In this document: positions 35,319 to 45,042 of the stretch, piece after piece
How positions within the stretch are numbered: the stretch's first letter is position 1
Layout of the letters: every line of letters starts with the position of its first letter
Assembly: GCA_003134995.1 (NCBI GenBank)
Contig: PLDC01000019.1
Span: 273,920-337,919 of the forward strand
DNA length: 64,000 nucleotides
DNA from: Acidobacteriaceae bacterium
GTDB taxonomy: Bacteria; Acidobacteriota; Terriglobia; Terriglobales; Acidobacteriaceae
Reading direction: 5' to 3'
Position numbers and translations under genes: made by a program
The notes under the pieces: generated by a model
Databases searched by the model: none
Seen by the model: only the letters and a program-made list of their open reading frames with translations
Told to the model about the DNA's origin: nothing

Positions 35319-35450
35319 CGGGGCGGTACCCCCCCTCCCCCCCCTTTTGCAAAATATCTGGAATCATCGCTTTAGCGGGAAATTCCCCGCAAGATCGGGA
35401 TTTCAAAGGACTTAAATACTAAGTTCTTAAGAAACAATAACTTAGGGACG
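35319..35450. repeat. GC-homopolymer plus GCAAAATATC/GCAAGATCGGG element
   Basis: GGGGCGGTACCCCCCCTCCCCCCCC is followed by two imperfect copies of a 35-40 base unit (GCAAAATATCTGGAATCATCG... and GCAAGATCGGGATTTCAAAGG...), then TTAAATACTAAGTTCTTAAG. I believe elements of this style recur in acidobacterial genomes, but cannot check it. No gene is seen in 35241-35655. Confidence 0.45.
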
Positions 35451-35655
35451 CGCTGATTCGGCTTCTGCCGACCGTTACGGCCTCGACCATGATTGCGCAA
35501 GTTGTGGGCTGTGCGCAAGGTCAGATGTCACAATGGGCCTGTGGAAAACATTTGGAGTGAGCGATCTTCCGGCGCGCCGCGTGAAGGTCAGAATCCCCGC
35601 CCAAGCAAAGCTTGGACGGGGCACACAAAGCTGATTGGGGTCGGCCAGCACCCGT

Positions 35656-37065
35656 CTACATCTTTTGTACGGTGGTGCCGGCGCTGTTGGCGTTGTTCGT
35701 CACCCAGACGTTGGCTCCGTCGAAGGCGGCCGCGAACGCTCCGGTCACCCCCGTGAAGGTTGCCAGGACGTTTCCAGTGGCTGCTTGGATCTCGGTAACC
35801 GTGTTGCTGGTGTTGTTTGCCACCCACATGTTAGCGCCGTCAAAGGCGATACCGCTGGGATCAGTCCCGACGCTAACTGTCCTTACAAGCGCCCCATTGC
35901 TCACGTTCAGAACGGTGACGTTGTTGCTGCCGAAGTTCGCCACCCACATGTTGGTTCCGTCGAACGCCAAGGCTCTGGGGTTCGTTCCCACGGAAACCGT
36001 TCGCACGACGGAGCCACTTTCATTTAGCTCGGTGACGCTGTTGCTGCTGTTGTTCGCCACCCAGATGTTGGTTCCGTCGAAGGCGACCCCTATCGGTGCG
36101 GTTCCAACCGTGAAGGCTCCTAAGATCGAGCCATTGTTTGCCTGGATCTTGGTAACCGTGTTGCCGGTGCCGTTGTTGTTGTTTGCTACCCAGATGTTGG
36201 TGCCGTCAAATGCGAGACCTTGGGGATTGTATCCCACCGCGAACGTCCCCAGTACGGTGCCGTCGCTTGCGCGTATTTCCGTCACCGAGCTTTCGAGGCA
36301 ATTGGAGACCCAGATGTTCGCCCCGTCGAAGGCACCGTAGCATGCCGAGTTCACGCTAAAGGTCCCGAGCAAGGCGCCGTCGCTCGCGCGCAATTCGTTG
36401 ACCGTGTTGCTTGCCAGGTTCGACACCCACATGTTAGACCCATCGAACGTAATGCCCACTGGTTGGGTTCCCACTGTAAAAAGTGTTGGCACTTGGTTCG
36501 CTTGGTACCAGCGCAAAAGCGCAATCGCGTTGAAATTCACTGTGCCCCCCGCCGGTCCCTGAGGTCCCGTGGGTCCGGTCGCTCCCGTCGGACCTGTCGG
36601 CCCTTGTGGACCAGTTGGCCCTGCGGGACCCGTTGGACCTGCTGGCCCCGTCGCACCTGGCGCTCCCGTGGGTCCTGCTGGGCCAGTGGGTCCGGTCGCA
36701 CCCGTGGCTCCTGTTGCTCCCGGCGGCCCTTGGGGACCGACTGCTCCGTAGGTCACGTCGAAGAGCCACAACAATCCTTCGCTGTTGGTGACGATCAACT
36801 GATAGGTTCCAGCCGGCGTCGTGGGCAGCTGGGCTACGACTACAGTGTTCGTGAAGGAGACTAGCGTTAGGTTTGCTGCGTTGAAGTTAACGGTTGGCGC
36901 TTTTTTGTCCGGTTCGAAGCCCGAGCCGTTAATGGTGAGTTGGTTGTTTGTGTAATTGATGGAAACGCTGTTGATGGTCACAAGTTGGGCAGCGGCGGTC
37001 GCTGCGCTCAATGTGAGCAACGACAGTGTGAGAAGCGATAGTGTCAAGTGAGGACGTGTTTTCAT
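35656..37065 (-). CDS. Secreted IPT + collagen-like + seven-bladed YVTN propeller protein
   Basis: 469 residues from the ATG at 37065 (AAGGAG 5 bases upstream; signal peptide with a duplicated [10 protein letters not shown] core). Order: signal 1-32; an IPT/TIG-like domain with '[19 protein letters not shown]' (about 40-115); a collagen-like tract of about 22 Gly-x-y triplets, mostly GPT, GAT and GPA (about 118-185); then seven repeats beginning 'FDG(S/A/T)N(M/I/V)WV(S/A/T)N', a YVTN/NHL-type propeller. A stalked cell-surface adhesin or display protein is likely. The opposite strand also looks open because of the GC-rich triplets, but carries no such features. Confidence 0.88.
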   Translation of the reverse strand: MKTRPHLTLSLLTLSLLTLSAATAAAQLVTINSVSINYTNNQLTINGSGFEPDKKAPTVNFNAANLTLVSFTNTVVVAQLPTTPAGTYQLIVTNSEGLLWLFDVTYGAVGPQGPPGATGATGATGPTGPAGPTGAPGATGPAGPTGPAGPTGPQGPTGPTGATGPTGPQGPAGGTVNFNAIALLRWYQANQVPTLFTVGTQPVGITFDGSNMWVSNLASNTVNELRASDGALLGTFSVNSACYGAFDGANIWVSNCLESSVTEIRASDGTVLGTFAVGYNPQGLAFDGTNIWVANNNNGTGNTVTKIQANNGSILGAFTVGTAPIGVAFDGTNIWVANNSSNSVTELNESGSVVRTVSVGTNPRALAFDGTNMWVANFGSNNVTVLNVSNGALVRTVSVGTDPSGIAFDGANMWVANNTSNTVTEIQAATGNVLATFTGVTGAFAAAFDGANVWVTNNANSAGTTVQKM

Positions 37066-37296
37066 ACTTCTCCTTTCGGGTGCTTTGTCTATTTGGTTTT
37101 CATCTACGCAAGATGACGAGATCGCATGACGCACGATCTGTCTAACCAAGGAATCTGTCTGAGGCGACATGGGAGTTGGTGCCAGCCCTCTTGAAGTCAA
37201 AATCCCCACTTCTCGTAAAGTACGCGAGAAATGGGGCACCCCACTGTGCGCTGGTGCCAGCATGATCAAAGCCTGGACCTCCCAGCGGAAGTCAAA

Positions 37297-38255
37297 TCAA
37301 GGAATCGACGGAAGGAAAGCGAAATATTCGTTGGTCGTGCCCAGTCCGGTGTCTCCCTCCACGAATGCCAGGCCGTAGACAGTTACGCCGCTCCAACCGC
37401 TGAGAGCGCCCGGCGAGGCGGACGAAGAAAGGATCATCCACTTGTTTTTGTACGGATCGTATACCTGCACAGTGGCCACGTTGTTGGTTCCGTCACTGCC
37501 TCCGAAGACATAGAGCTTGCCGTTGAGAGCGATGCTGGCTGGGCTTTGGACGGCGGTTTTCATGGGCGCCAAAGTAGTCCAGCTATTGGTCGCCGGGTTG
37601 TAGGCTTCGAGCACATTGGTGACTACTGCGTTCCCGTTTACTCCACCCGCGACGTAGAGCAGACCGTTGATTACTCCGAAGGCAGGGTTTGCGTGCGCGC
37701 TGGCCGACTGTGCCAAACTGGTCCAGATGCCCGAGAGCGGGTCGTACATGTCCAGAAAGTTGTAATATCCGTCGTATCCATCTTCGGGGGTTGTGACGTA
37801 AAGCTGACTGTTGATGACGCCGGTTGCGCCGCCGCCGCTTAAGAGCGGCATTGAGGGCAGATAGGTCCAAGTATTCGAGGGCGGGTCATACAGTAGGAGC
37901 GTGTCAGTAGGCAGATAACCGTTCCAGCCACCGGCCACATAAAGCTGCCCGTTAATTACTCCAGCTCCGTCCCCTTCATATAAGGTAAGGGGCATGTTCG
38001 CCAGGGATGTCCAGGAATTAGTCTCTGGGTTGAACGCTTGTAGCGTTGCATTGGCGCCGCCGCCGTTGTAATCCCACCTCCCGCTACGTAGATAATGCCG
38101 TTGATCGTTTCGACCGCCGCATAGCCGGTCGGAACCGGCGGGGGCGTCATGGACTTCCAGTCCGCAGCGGTCGCGGGTAGGGCTAAAAGCAGAGTGGCCA
38201 GAATCCCGGCAAGCATATGGTGAGCACGCGCAGTTTTCCCAATGGGCGTTTTCAT
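37297..38255 (-). pseudogene. Kelch-repeat secreted protein, frameshifted
   Basis: Two overlapping frames make one protein. The first (38255 start, AAGGAG upstream) gives a signal peptide (MLAGILATLLLALPATA) and 'GYAAVETINGIIYVAGGG', then shifts. The second frame supplies the continuation, reading D-Y-N-G-G-G-A-N-A-T-L-Q-A-F-N-P-E-T-N-S-W and four more kelch repeats ('GVINGQLYVAGGWNG', 'GVINGLLYVAGGVNG', 'ALNGKLYVFGGSDG'). One base lost in the GGTGGGATTACAAC stretch near 38070-38080 explains it. A sequencing error is possible. The intact product would be a five- or six-repeat propeller exported from the cell. Confidence 0.8.
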
Positions 38256-38312
38256 ATCGGTCTCCTTATATAAGAAACAGATTTTGCCGAATGAAAGAGA
38301 GAGGCCAAAAAG

Positions 38313-38353
38313 AACCAGGGATCCGATGAGGGGGCCCCTCGGATCCCTGGGTT
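38313..38353 (-). terminator. Long GC-rich hairpin with a minus-strand T tract
   Basis: AACCAGGGATCCGATGAGGGG pairs with CCCCTCGGATCCCTGGGTT; on the minus strand it is followed by TTCTTTTTGG. It lies about 60 bases upstream of the kelch gene start, so it would stop transcription coming from 38400-38600 or act as an attenuator. Confidence 0.6.
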
Positions 38354-38562
38354 GCGCGAGCTCGGCTAGAACGTAACCAAAAGCGCTTCCCCTATCGCCT
38401 TTTACCGAGCCCTGCGCAATCCCATATTGAGCATGTGATGTGCCAGTCGGAGAGGCATGGCTCGATGTTCCGTTATGGCCGCAAGTTGCTGTTGATAAAG
38501 TATTTATCTAATTTGCTTATGGTTCGGCAGCCGATTGATGGGTTTCAATTCGGCACTGACGC

Positions 38563-38597
38563 TATCCGATCGGATAGTGCGACTATCCGTTCGGATA
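38563..38597. promoter_or_regulatory. Two phased 14-bp palindromes upstream of the FHA sigma-54 activator
   Basis: TATCCGATCGGATA (38563-38576) and TATCCGTTCGGATA (38584-38597), centres 21 bp apart, i.e. two helical turns. They end 67 bases before the ATG at 38664. They look like a double operator for a dimeric regulator, possibly this activator itself. Confidence 0.65.
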
Positions 38598-38663
38598 TTG
38601 GAATTAGTTCAATTCGGGCATGAATTTAGGGCGGAAGTGTGATAAGAAGAGCCGGGGTGAAGT

Positions 38664-40622
38664 ATGCGTCCTCGACTTTTGGTGCTTTCTGGGCCGTTGA
38701 AAGATTCGACGATTCCGCTCGCTGAGGGTGAAGTCACCATTGGGCGCGACGCGTCGAATGGGATCGCGGTTGTCGACCCGTCGGTTTCGCGAAAACATTG
38801 CCTGGTGAGCTGGAACGAACGCAGATTCCGGGTGCGGGATCTGGACAGCCGCAACGGGACCCTGGTGAACGGCACGGGGATCGAAGAGCAGTGGCTGGAG
38901 CATGGAGACCAGATTGCCACGGGTGACTCCTCGTTTTTGTTTCTGCTGGAAGAGGATGTTACTGCGGCTGTGAGCCGCGTGGAATTTGAAGACGCCGACG
39001 CTTTCGCGGAGACGACCATCCTTCATCCGCGAGATGTTGTGTACCTGCAGCCGGACCGTTTACTGCGCGAGTTGCCGGCTACGTCGCGAGTGGCGCGCAA
39101 CCTGAATGCGCTGCTGAAGATTAGCCGGATTATCCATGCGATTCGCGATCTTGACGATCTGCAAGGGCAGTTGCTCGATCTGATTTTTGAGGTGGTGCCT
39201 GCGGGGCGTGGCGCAATTCTGCTGGCCGAGCGGGAGAGCCATGAGTTCAATTCGACATTTGCGCGCATGCGGCACGCCGGCCAAGCGCAACTGGTAAAGG
39301 TGAGCCGCACGGTGGCGCGGCAGGTGCTGGAGCAGGGAATTGCGATGCTGGGCAGTGACGTGCGCGGCAGCAGCGAATTGCGCGAGGTGGAGAGTCTGGC
39401 GGCGTCGCAGGTGCGGTCGCTGTTGTGCGTGCCTCTGACTGTGTTTCAGCGCGTGATTGGATGCATCTATCTCGACAGCGACAGCGCCAACAATCGAATG
39501 AATGAGGAGCACTTGCAACTGGTGACGGCGATTGCCGGAATTTCCGCGGTGGCATTGGAGAATGCCCGCAGGCTGCACTGGCTGGAGGTGGAAAATGAAC
39601 GGCTAACCGTGGAGGTAAGCCAGGAGCGCAGTCTGGTGGGTGAAGGCGCGCGCATGAAAGAGGTCTACCAGTTTCTGAAGCGAGTTGCTCCTACGGATTC
39701 TACGGTGCTGATTGAGGGCGAGAGCGGTACGGGCAAGGAGCTGGCGGCGCGGGCTTTGCACCGGAACAGTCCGAGAGCGGGGAAGCCGTTTGTGGCGATT
39801 AATTGCTCGGCGATTCCGGAAACGCTTTTGGAGAGCGATCTGTTCGGGCACGAGCGCGGGGCGTTTACCGGGGCCGCATCGCTGAAGAGAGGACGGCTCG
39901 AAGTTGCCGATGGAGGCGTGGTCTTTCTCGATGAGATCGGCGAACTGGCTCTCTCGTTGCAAGTGAAATTGTTGCGCGTGCTGCAAGAGCGTGAGTTTGA
40001 GCGGGTCGGAGGGACGCATCCTATCAAGGTGGATATCCGCCTGATTGCGGCTACGAATTCGAACCTGGAGCAGGCGATGCGCGAGGGCAGGTTCCGGCAG
40101 GATTTGTATTACCGGCTCGCGGTGTTGACGATTACGATGCCGACGCTGCGCGATCGCAAGGATGATATTCCGATGCTGGTGCGGCATTTTGTGCAGAAGT
40201 ATGCGAAGCGCTGCAAAGTGAAGGCGCGGCCGGTGTCGCGCGAAGCGCTGGCGTGCCTGGTGAATTATGACTGGCCCGGCAATGTGCGCGAACTGGAAAA
40301 TGCGATTGAGCGCGCGCTGGTGATGGGAACGTCGGACATGATTTTGCCTGAGGATCTGCCGGAGACGCTGTTGGAGCGCACTCCGCCGCCAGAGATGATT
40401 GAGGCGAAGTATCACGTGAAGTTGAAGGAATGGAAGAAGCAGCTCATTCTTGATGCGGTGGAGCAAACGCAGGGCAGTTATGCGGAAGCTGCGCGCATTC
40501 TGGGAGTGCACCCCAATTATCTGCACCGGTTGATCCGCAACCTTGAATTGAAAGAGATTTTGAAAGAAGTTCTGCGGGATCCGGCGCGCGGGTTGGCCGG
40601 GCTTTCTGGCGGGAACGCGTGA
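38664..40622 (+). CDS. Sigma-54-dependent activator with FHA and GAF sensor domains
   Basis: 652 residues. FHA domain at 1-95 ('[27 protein letters not shown]', '[13 protein letters not shown]'), which binds phosphothreonine; GAF domain about 135-300; AAA+ domain about 325-560 with Walker A 'GESGTGKE', the sigma-54-contact loop 'GAFTGA', Walker B '[12 protein letters not shown]' and the R-finger region; C-terminal Fis-type helix-turn-helix '[20 protein letters not shown]'. The FHA input suggests control by a Ser/Thr kinase rather than a His kinase (inference). Both its ligand and targets are unknown. Two operator-like palindromes lie upstream. Confidence 0.95.
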   Translation: MRPRLLVLSGPLKDSTIPLAEGEVTIGRDASNGIAVVDPSVSRKHCLVSWNERRFRVRDLDSRNGTLVNGTGIEEQWLEHGDQIATGDSSFLFLLEEDVTAAVSRVEFEDADAFAETTILHPRDVVYLQPDRLLRELPATSRVARNLNALLKISRIIHAIRDLDDLQGQLLDLIFEVVPAGRGAILLAERESHEFNSTFARMRHAGQAQLVKVSRTVARQVLEQGIAMLGSDVRGSSELREVESLAASQVRSLLCVPLTVFQRVIGCIYLDSDSANNRMNEEHLQLVTAIAGISAVALENARRLHWLEVENERLTVEVSQERSLVGEGARMKEVYQFLKRVAPTDSTVLIEGESGTGKELAARALHRNSPRAGKPFVAINCSAIPETLLESDLFGHERGAFTGAASLKRGRLEVADGGVVFLDEIGELALSLQVKLLRVLQEREFERVGGTHPIKVDIRLIAATNSNLEQAMREGRFRQDLYYRLAVLTITMPTLRDRKDDIPMLVRHFVQKYAKRCKVKARPVSREALACLVNYDWPGNVRELENAIERALVMGTSDMILPEDLPETLLERTPPPEMIEAKYHVKLKEWKKQLILDAVEQTQGSYAEAARILGVHPNYLHRLIRNLELKEILKEVLRDPARGLAGLSGGNA

Positions 40623-40630
40623 GGGGAGCG

Positions 40631-40725
40631 GACGGCAGTTAGCAATTGGCAGTTAGCAATTAGCCGCTACTGATTTGTGCCGTTGAAGGCTAATTGCCAA
40701 TTGCTAATTGCCAACTGCCAATTGC
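40631..40725. repeat. Inverted short-word array (CAGTTAGCAATTGGC) overlapping the M23 gene end
   Basis: Left arm GGCAGTTAGCAATTGGCAGTTAGCAATTAGC (40631-40662), right arm GGCTAATTGCCAATTGCTAA... (40688-40725). The last residues of the peptidase (minus strand, LPQLAVGN) are read from the right arm. Confidence 0.85.
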
Positions 40726-41636
40726 GGCAGTTGCAGTCGTATCAGCGCGGCGGGATCGATGTACGTGCCTTGCCAGCGCACGCCGACGTGAAGGTGCGGA
40801 CCGGTGGCGCGGCCTGTGCCACCGCTTAGCGCGATTACCTGTCCGCGTTTCACCTGATCGCCTTCCTTTACTTTGAATTCCGAAAGATGCATGTAGATGG
40901 TGAGCAGGCCCTGACCGTGGTCGAGCACCACGAAATTGCCTTCGTAGTAGAGTGGGCGCGCCAGCAGCACCGTGCCGTCGTTCATGGCTTCAACGGGAGT
41001 TCCGGTGGGGACGCGGAAATCGAGGCCCCAGTGAGTGCTGCCGACCTTGCCGTTGAAAATGCGCTGGGCGCCGAAGACGTCGGAGATTTCTGCGTTCGCC
41101 GGAGCGGCGAATTCGCCGGACCACTCGCGGGCGGGAGTGACGCGGCTCAGATAATCCTTTTTTATTTGCTGGCCTTCTTCGATTTGTTTTTGCTGCTCGG
41201 GAGTGGGCTCGGTGAATTTGCCTTCGACGCTGAGCTTGGATTGGATTCTTGGGTACTTGCCTTCGCCGACGTTGAACTGTTGACTGAATGTAATTTTATT
41301 GCCGGGAGATTTTCCTGCTGCCGTTTCGCCGGTTAGTTCGAGGGAGTAGGTTCCGGGAGCGGTTTCGAAGGGGACGCCTGCCAGCGCGGACCAGGTCTTG
41401 CTCGCAACATCGAAGCTGAAAGAAACTTCGTGGCCCAGCCAGGTTCCGCTGAGGGATTCGAGTCTCGCTGGAGATTTCACTTCAAACAGGACTGGACCGC
41501 CGTTGACGAGGTGCGTGGGTTCGGCTTGGGCGGTCCAAGTGGCTGCTTGCGCCGGAAGAATTGCGGCCAAGAATGTCCAGGCTAGAAAAACCAATGTGGT
41601 GCGAGCAAAGAGGAAAATAGGAAACTGGCGATTCAC
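40704..41636 (-). CDS. Secreted M23-family peptidoglycan endopeptidase
   Basis: 310 residues; signal peptide (FLAWTFLAAILPAQA). An immunoglobulin-like N-terminal region (about 35-140) precedes the lysostaphin-type LytM domain: 'STHWGLDFRVPTGTPVEAMNDG' gives the first His and Asp ligands, 'HGQGLLTIYMHLSEF' the catalytic His, and 'GPHLHVGVRW' the last His, so the zinc site is complete. It would cut peptide cross-links in the periplasm. The C-terminal residues are encoded by a word array. A tRNA fragment lies 30 bases upstream. Confidence 0.93.
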   Translation of the reverse strand: MNRQFPIFLFARTTLVFLAWTFLAAILPAQAATWTAQAEPTHLVNGGPVLFEVKSPARLESLSGTWLGHEVSFSFDVASKTWSALAGVPFETAPGTYSLELTGETAAGKSPGNKITFSQQFNVGEGKYPRIQSKLSVEGKFTEPTPEQQKQIEEGQQIKKDYLSRVTPAREWSGEFAAPANAEISDVFGAQRIFNGKVGSTHWGLDFRVPTGTPVEAMNDGTVLLARPLYYEGNFVVLDHGQGLLTIYMHLSEFKVKEGDQVKRGQVIALSGGTGRATGPHLHVGVRWQGTYIDPAALIRLQLPQLAVGN

Positions 41637-41665
41637 CCTACCAGCCTAGCATTCCTGAGGGAATT

Positions 41666-41715
41666 TGGTGGACCTGGTCGGGATCGAACCGACGACCTCT
41701 TCCATGCCATGGAAG
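41666..41715 (-). other. 3'-half copy of tRNA-Ala(GGC): attachment-site remnant
   Basis: 50 bases identical to positions 27-76 of the intact tRNA-Ala(GGC) at 60662-60737, from the 5' side of the anticodon stem to CCA. The 5' half is replaced by unrelated sequence (...GGCAGGTTCTTAA on the minus strand), so it cannot fold as a tRNA. This is the classic outcome of integration at the anticodon stem. The element side is to the right (41716 on). Confidence 0.92.
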
Positions 41716-41791
41716 TTAAGAACCTGCCGGCCACTGATTCTAAAGGAGTTTATCACCGGCGGAATGGGTTAAAACCGTTATACTCGGCGCA

Positions 41792-41814
41792 ATTTGCTAC
41801 CAAATTTCTACCAA
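41792..41814 (-). repeat. Integrase arm-like direct repeats TTGGTAG next to the att remnant
   Basis: On the minus strand TTTTGGTAGAAATTTGGTAGCAAATT, two TTGGTAG words 11 bases apart. The string ATTTGGTAGCAAATT also occurs at 60780-60794 beside the intact tRNA-Ala. No gene is supported between here and 42333. Confidence 0.7.
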
Positions 41815-42332
41815 AACCTGACAAGTGGGGTTCGGGGGCTGAATCGTGGGGGATCGGCCCCCTTCAACTTTCACACTTGGGAGGAAATCCCTTTTACTGC
41901 TTCGGTATCTTGGCGGGCAGCAACCTCAGAGAACGTTGCATTGCCGGTGCCAGGTGTTCTCGCGCACTTCCCACCAATTTGTACGACCGCTCAAACTCAT
42001 TCAGTCCCGGATCCACATCTCCAACCGTCGTTTTCGCGAGAATCAACGATCGACACTCGCCAATCTCCTAGCCTGTTTGCAGTGGCTTCCGACCCGCCGA
42101 CGCGGATGGGAAAATCGGATCGGCGTTCATCTTTCCGGACGCGAGGTCAGTCATGGGAGATCAGGGCATTTCGCTTTTGCAAAGCTGGACAATAACCGTT
42201 ATCACTCATCCGCTGGACGCAGGAACGCGTCGTCAAGCAGCGACCCCAAAAACCTTTGTGGAGCCTTTCGGCCCTCTATCCGGCAGGTGAGGGATCGTAC
42301 TAAACTTTGTGGTTTTGTGGGAGGCTCCTGTT

Positions 42333-43571
42333 ATGAAGCCACTGTTTTCGCGATTGCTCATCAGTTCCTTGGCTGCGTTGTTGCTCGCAGCCGTTGCTCC
42401 GGCGCAAGCGCAGACCTTCAGCGTCTTGGCCAGGTTTCCCAACCAGACAAGTGGTGACAACGCATCTGCCTTGCTTTTCGCGGATGGCAATCTGATCGGC
42501 GCCACTCCGGACGGCGGTTCGTCGAGGCTGGGAAATATTTTTGAAATAAACAGCCAGCACCAGGAGAGCACGCTGTACACCTTCAAACAGTCGCGGGATG
42601 GCAGAATTCCCACGAGCGGTGCGCTGATCCAGGACCGGGAGGGCAACCTTTATGGCACTACCCAGGGCGGTGGTGGTTACACCTGCATCGGTATCTACAC
42701 CGTGGGCTGTGGGACGGTGTTCAAGCTGAGTCCGACAGGGCAGGAGACGATCCTGCACCGCTTTAGTGGGGGAACGGATGGTGCCGCGCCCGAGGCGGGC
42801 CTGGTGGCTGACGCGGCGGGCAACCTGTACGGTACGACGCAAGTGGGCGGTTCTCAATGCGTCTACCTTGAAGGTTGTGGAACCGTGTACAAGATTAGTT
42901 CGACCGGGACGGAAACCGTTCTGTATCGCTTTACCGGCGGGACGGACGGTTCAGTGCCGTCTTCTGGAAGTTTGGTCATCGATGCGGAGGGAAATCTTTA
43001 CGGCACCACAGAGCAAGGTGGCGATCTCACGTGTTTCTTCGGACGTGGTTGCGGAGTCGTGTTCAAGGTCGACCCCAGCGGCAACGAGACCGTACTGTAC
43101 TCCTTTACTGGCGGTAAGGACGGCGGATCTCCGTACGCAGGTGTGGTCCGCGACTCGCAAGGCAACCTGTACGGCACAACCCTCTCCGGAGGATACCTCC
43201 CGTGCGGAAACGGCGGCTGCGGCACAGTGTTCAAAATGGATTCATCCGCGAATGAGACGGTGCTTTACAGCTTCAAGACTTCTGACAACCCTTCTTCGGG
43301 CGTGGTTTTGGACCCAGAAGGGAACCTCTACGGCACTACGAGTCTCGGTGGAGATACCGGGCAGGGAAGCGTCTATGAGGTAACCAGCCAGGGTGCGTAT
43401 ATCTTGCTTCATAGCTTTTCAAACCCGCCCGCCTTTAGTGACGGACTGTCGCCGACGGTGGGTTTGGTGCGGGACCCGGCAGGCAATCTCTACGGCACAA
43501 CATCGGGCGGCGGCGGAGGCGGTTGCGGTTACGGCGATGGCTGTGGGGTGGTGTTCAAGATTGCTCCGTAG
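42333..43571 (+). CDS. GloVer-repeat (TIGR03803) secreted protein
   Basis: 412 residues from the ATG at 42333 (GGGAGG upstream; signal peptide LLISSLAALLLAAVAPAQA). Seven repeats of about 55 residues: 'GTVFKLSPTGQETILHRFSGGTDG...AGLVADAAGNLYGTTQ', each with G-N-L-Y-G-T-T and G-(T/V)-V-(F/Y)-K. This is the choice-of-anchor GloVer repeat, a probable beta-propeller at the cell surface, common in Acidobacteria. It ends at the point where a serine-recombinase fragment from the other strand is cut off. Confidence 0.88.
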   Translation: MKPLFSRLLISSLAALLLAAVAPAQAQTFSVLARFPNQTSGDNASALLFADGNLIGATPDGGSSRLGNIFEINSQHQESTLYTFKQSRDGRIPTSGALIQDREGNLYGTTQGGGGYTCIGIYTVGCGTVFKLSPTGQETILHRFSGGTDGAAPEAGLVADAAGNLYGTTQVGGSQCVYLEGCGTVYKISSTGTETVLYRFTGGTDGSVPSSGSLVIDAEGNLYGTTEQGGDLTCFFGRGCGVVFKVDPSGNETVLYSFTGGKDGGSPYAGVVRDSQGNLYGTTLSGGYLPCGNGGCGTVFKMDSSANETVLYSFKTSDNPSSGVVLDPEGNLYGTTSLGGDTGQGSVYEVTSQGAYILLHSFSNPPAFSDGLSPTVGLVRDPAGNLYGTTSGGGGGGCGYGDGCGVVFKIAP

Positions 43572-44081
43572 TGGGAGACGCCCACCCGTCCACATTCCTT
43601 TCTTCTTGGAGGCGGCGATTTTGTCCCGGATCCTCTCTCCCGTAACTTCTCTTTCGAACTGCGCAAATGAAAGTAGGATGTTGAGGGTGAGCCGGCCCAT
43701 CGACGTCGTTGTATTGAACTGCTGTGTGACCGAGACGAAGGAAACGCCTTTTGCGTCAAGCGCTTCCACAATCTTGGCAAAGTCCGACAAGCTGCGCGTG
43801 AGACGATCCACCTTATACACGACGACAACGTTGATCTTATTGGCCTGGACATCTTCGAGCAGTTGCTTCAGTCCGGGTCGCTCCATAGTTCCGCCGGAGT
43901 ATCCACCGTCGTCATAGTGAGCGGGCAGCACCCTCCAGCCTTCGTGCCGCTGGCTGAGAATAAAAGCCTCACCGGCTTCTCGCTGCGCATCGAGCGAGTT
44001 GAAGGATTGTTCGAGACCTTCCTCTGACGACTTTCTCGTATAGATCGCACAGCGCATGACAGGTTTGGAATCGGTGCTCAT
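43572..44081 (-). pseudogene. Large serine recombinase, N-terminal catalytic fragment
   Basis: About 168 residues: 'CAIYTRKSSEEGLEQSFNS' with the nucleophile Ser of Y-T-R-x-S, 'VVVYKVDRLTRSLSDFAKIV', 'VSVTQQFNTTTSMGRLTLNI' and 'FEREVTGERIRDKIAASKKKG'. The family then normally continues for 300 or more residues with a recombinase domain. Here homology stops after 'MWTGG' at the GloVer stop and the frame runs on antisense to it (to 43419). The gene is truncated and cannot make an active enzyme. A C-terminal piece of the same family lies at 60838-61192. Confidence 0.85.
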
Positions 44082-44159
44082 CGGGCCTCCCTAGATTTGC
44101 TGTTAGTTTGTTCGTTCTTGATTCCGAAGAAGAGAGGGCCGGACCAGTGGGTGCCGGTG

Positions 44160-44931
44160 AAGTGCACGTCATCACGACTCTCCGATGCAATCCGAGGGGA
44201 CTTCAAACTACAGCTCGCTTCAAACAACTCTCCGATCGAGTCAATGGCACGGCCTGACGGCGCAGTTCTCATACGCCTGGGGACACAACCTGGACGATAT
44301 GACGCAAGCCTGCTGCACTCTTCCTAAGGACAGCACAAATCTGAGGGGAGATTACGGCAATTCCGACTACGACGTGCGCCACCACTTCGTCGCCGACGCC
44401 GTTTACAACATCCCGGGCTCCTCGCACGGCCCTCAATGGCTCTCCCACGGCTGGCAGCTAAATACCGTGATGTCGTTCCGCACCGGTTTTCCCTTCACCG
44501 TTCATGCCGCCACCGATACCAGCGGTACAGGAGAGAACACCGACCGTGGTGACCAAATCGGCAACGCATACGCGGGCGTTTCTCACTCTCTCGTCAGCCA
44601 CTCCTACGTGCAGTGGGTGAACCCGGCGGCGTTTCAAAATCCGCCGCAGGGAAGCTTTGGAACGATGGGGCGCAATCAGCTCACAGGCCCGGGCTTTGCT
44701 TCGGTGGACCTCTCGGTATTCAAGAATATTCCGGTGACCGAGCGCCTGAACGCTCAGTTCCGCGTGGAAATGTTCAATATCTTCAACCGCCTGAACCTCG
44801 CGCCACCGAGCGGCTACCTCTTCGGCGGATTTGGTCAAAGCACCGACACCATCGGCGACTACAATGGCGCGCCTGGTATCGGTCCAGGTGAGCCATTCAA
44901 CATGCAATTGGCCCTGAAGCTTATTTTCTGA
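44160..44931 (+). pseudogene. TonB-dependent (Oar-like) receptor, C-terminal fragment
   Basis: About 250 residues of the barrel end: 'SNYSSLQTTLRSSQWHGLTAQFSYAWGHNLDD', 'NSDYDVRHHFVADAVYNIPG', 'WQLNTVMSFRTGFPFTV', 'VDLSVFKNIPVTERLNAQFRVEMFNIFNRLN' and a terminal Phe. These strands match the end of the carboxypeptidase-regulatory-like TonB receptors of Acidobacteria, which run about 1000-1200 residues. The carboxypeptidase-like, plug and most barrel parts are missing, and the 5' edge abuts the start of the recombinase fragment. Confidence 0.85.
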
Positions 44932-45042
44932 TTGCTGCCCAGCACGCAGAGCAAATTCCGACTACGGTTGACCTCCTCAAACAAATTGTGCGCAACTTTC
45001 GAGATAGCGGCGAAGGAAGGCGCAACGAGTACCATAGTCTCC

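Noticed and set aside
36569..36751. Plus-strand collagen-like frame (Gly-Pro-Val triplets)
   Set aside because: It is the complement of the real collagen tract; GGxCCx triplets read as Gly/Pro on both strands. No start context or signal peptide.
39603..40526. A 307-codon minus-strand frame inside the FHA sigma-54 activator
   Set aside because: The plus strand carries intact AAA+ and helix-turn-helix motifs there; the minus frame is rich in His/Arg without domain features.
41666..41715. A second functional tRNA-Ala
   Set aside because: Only the 3' half is present; the acceptor 5' strand and D arm are missing.
41846..42332. Plus-strand gene between the att remnant and the GloVer gene
   Set aside because: The open frame continues out of register into the GloVer signal peptide and has Arg/Ser-rich shadow composition.
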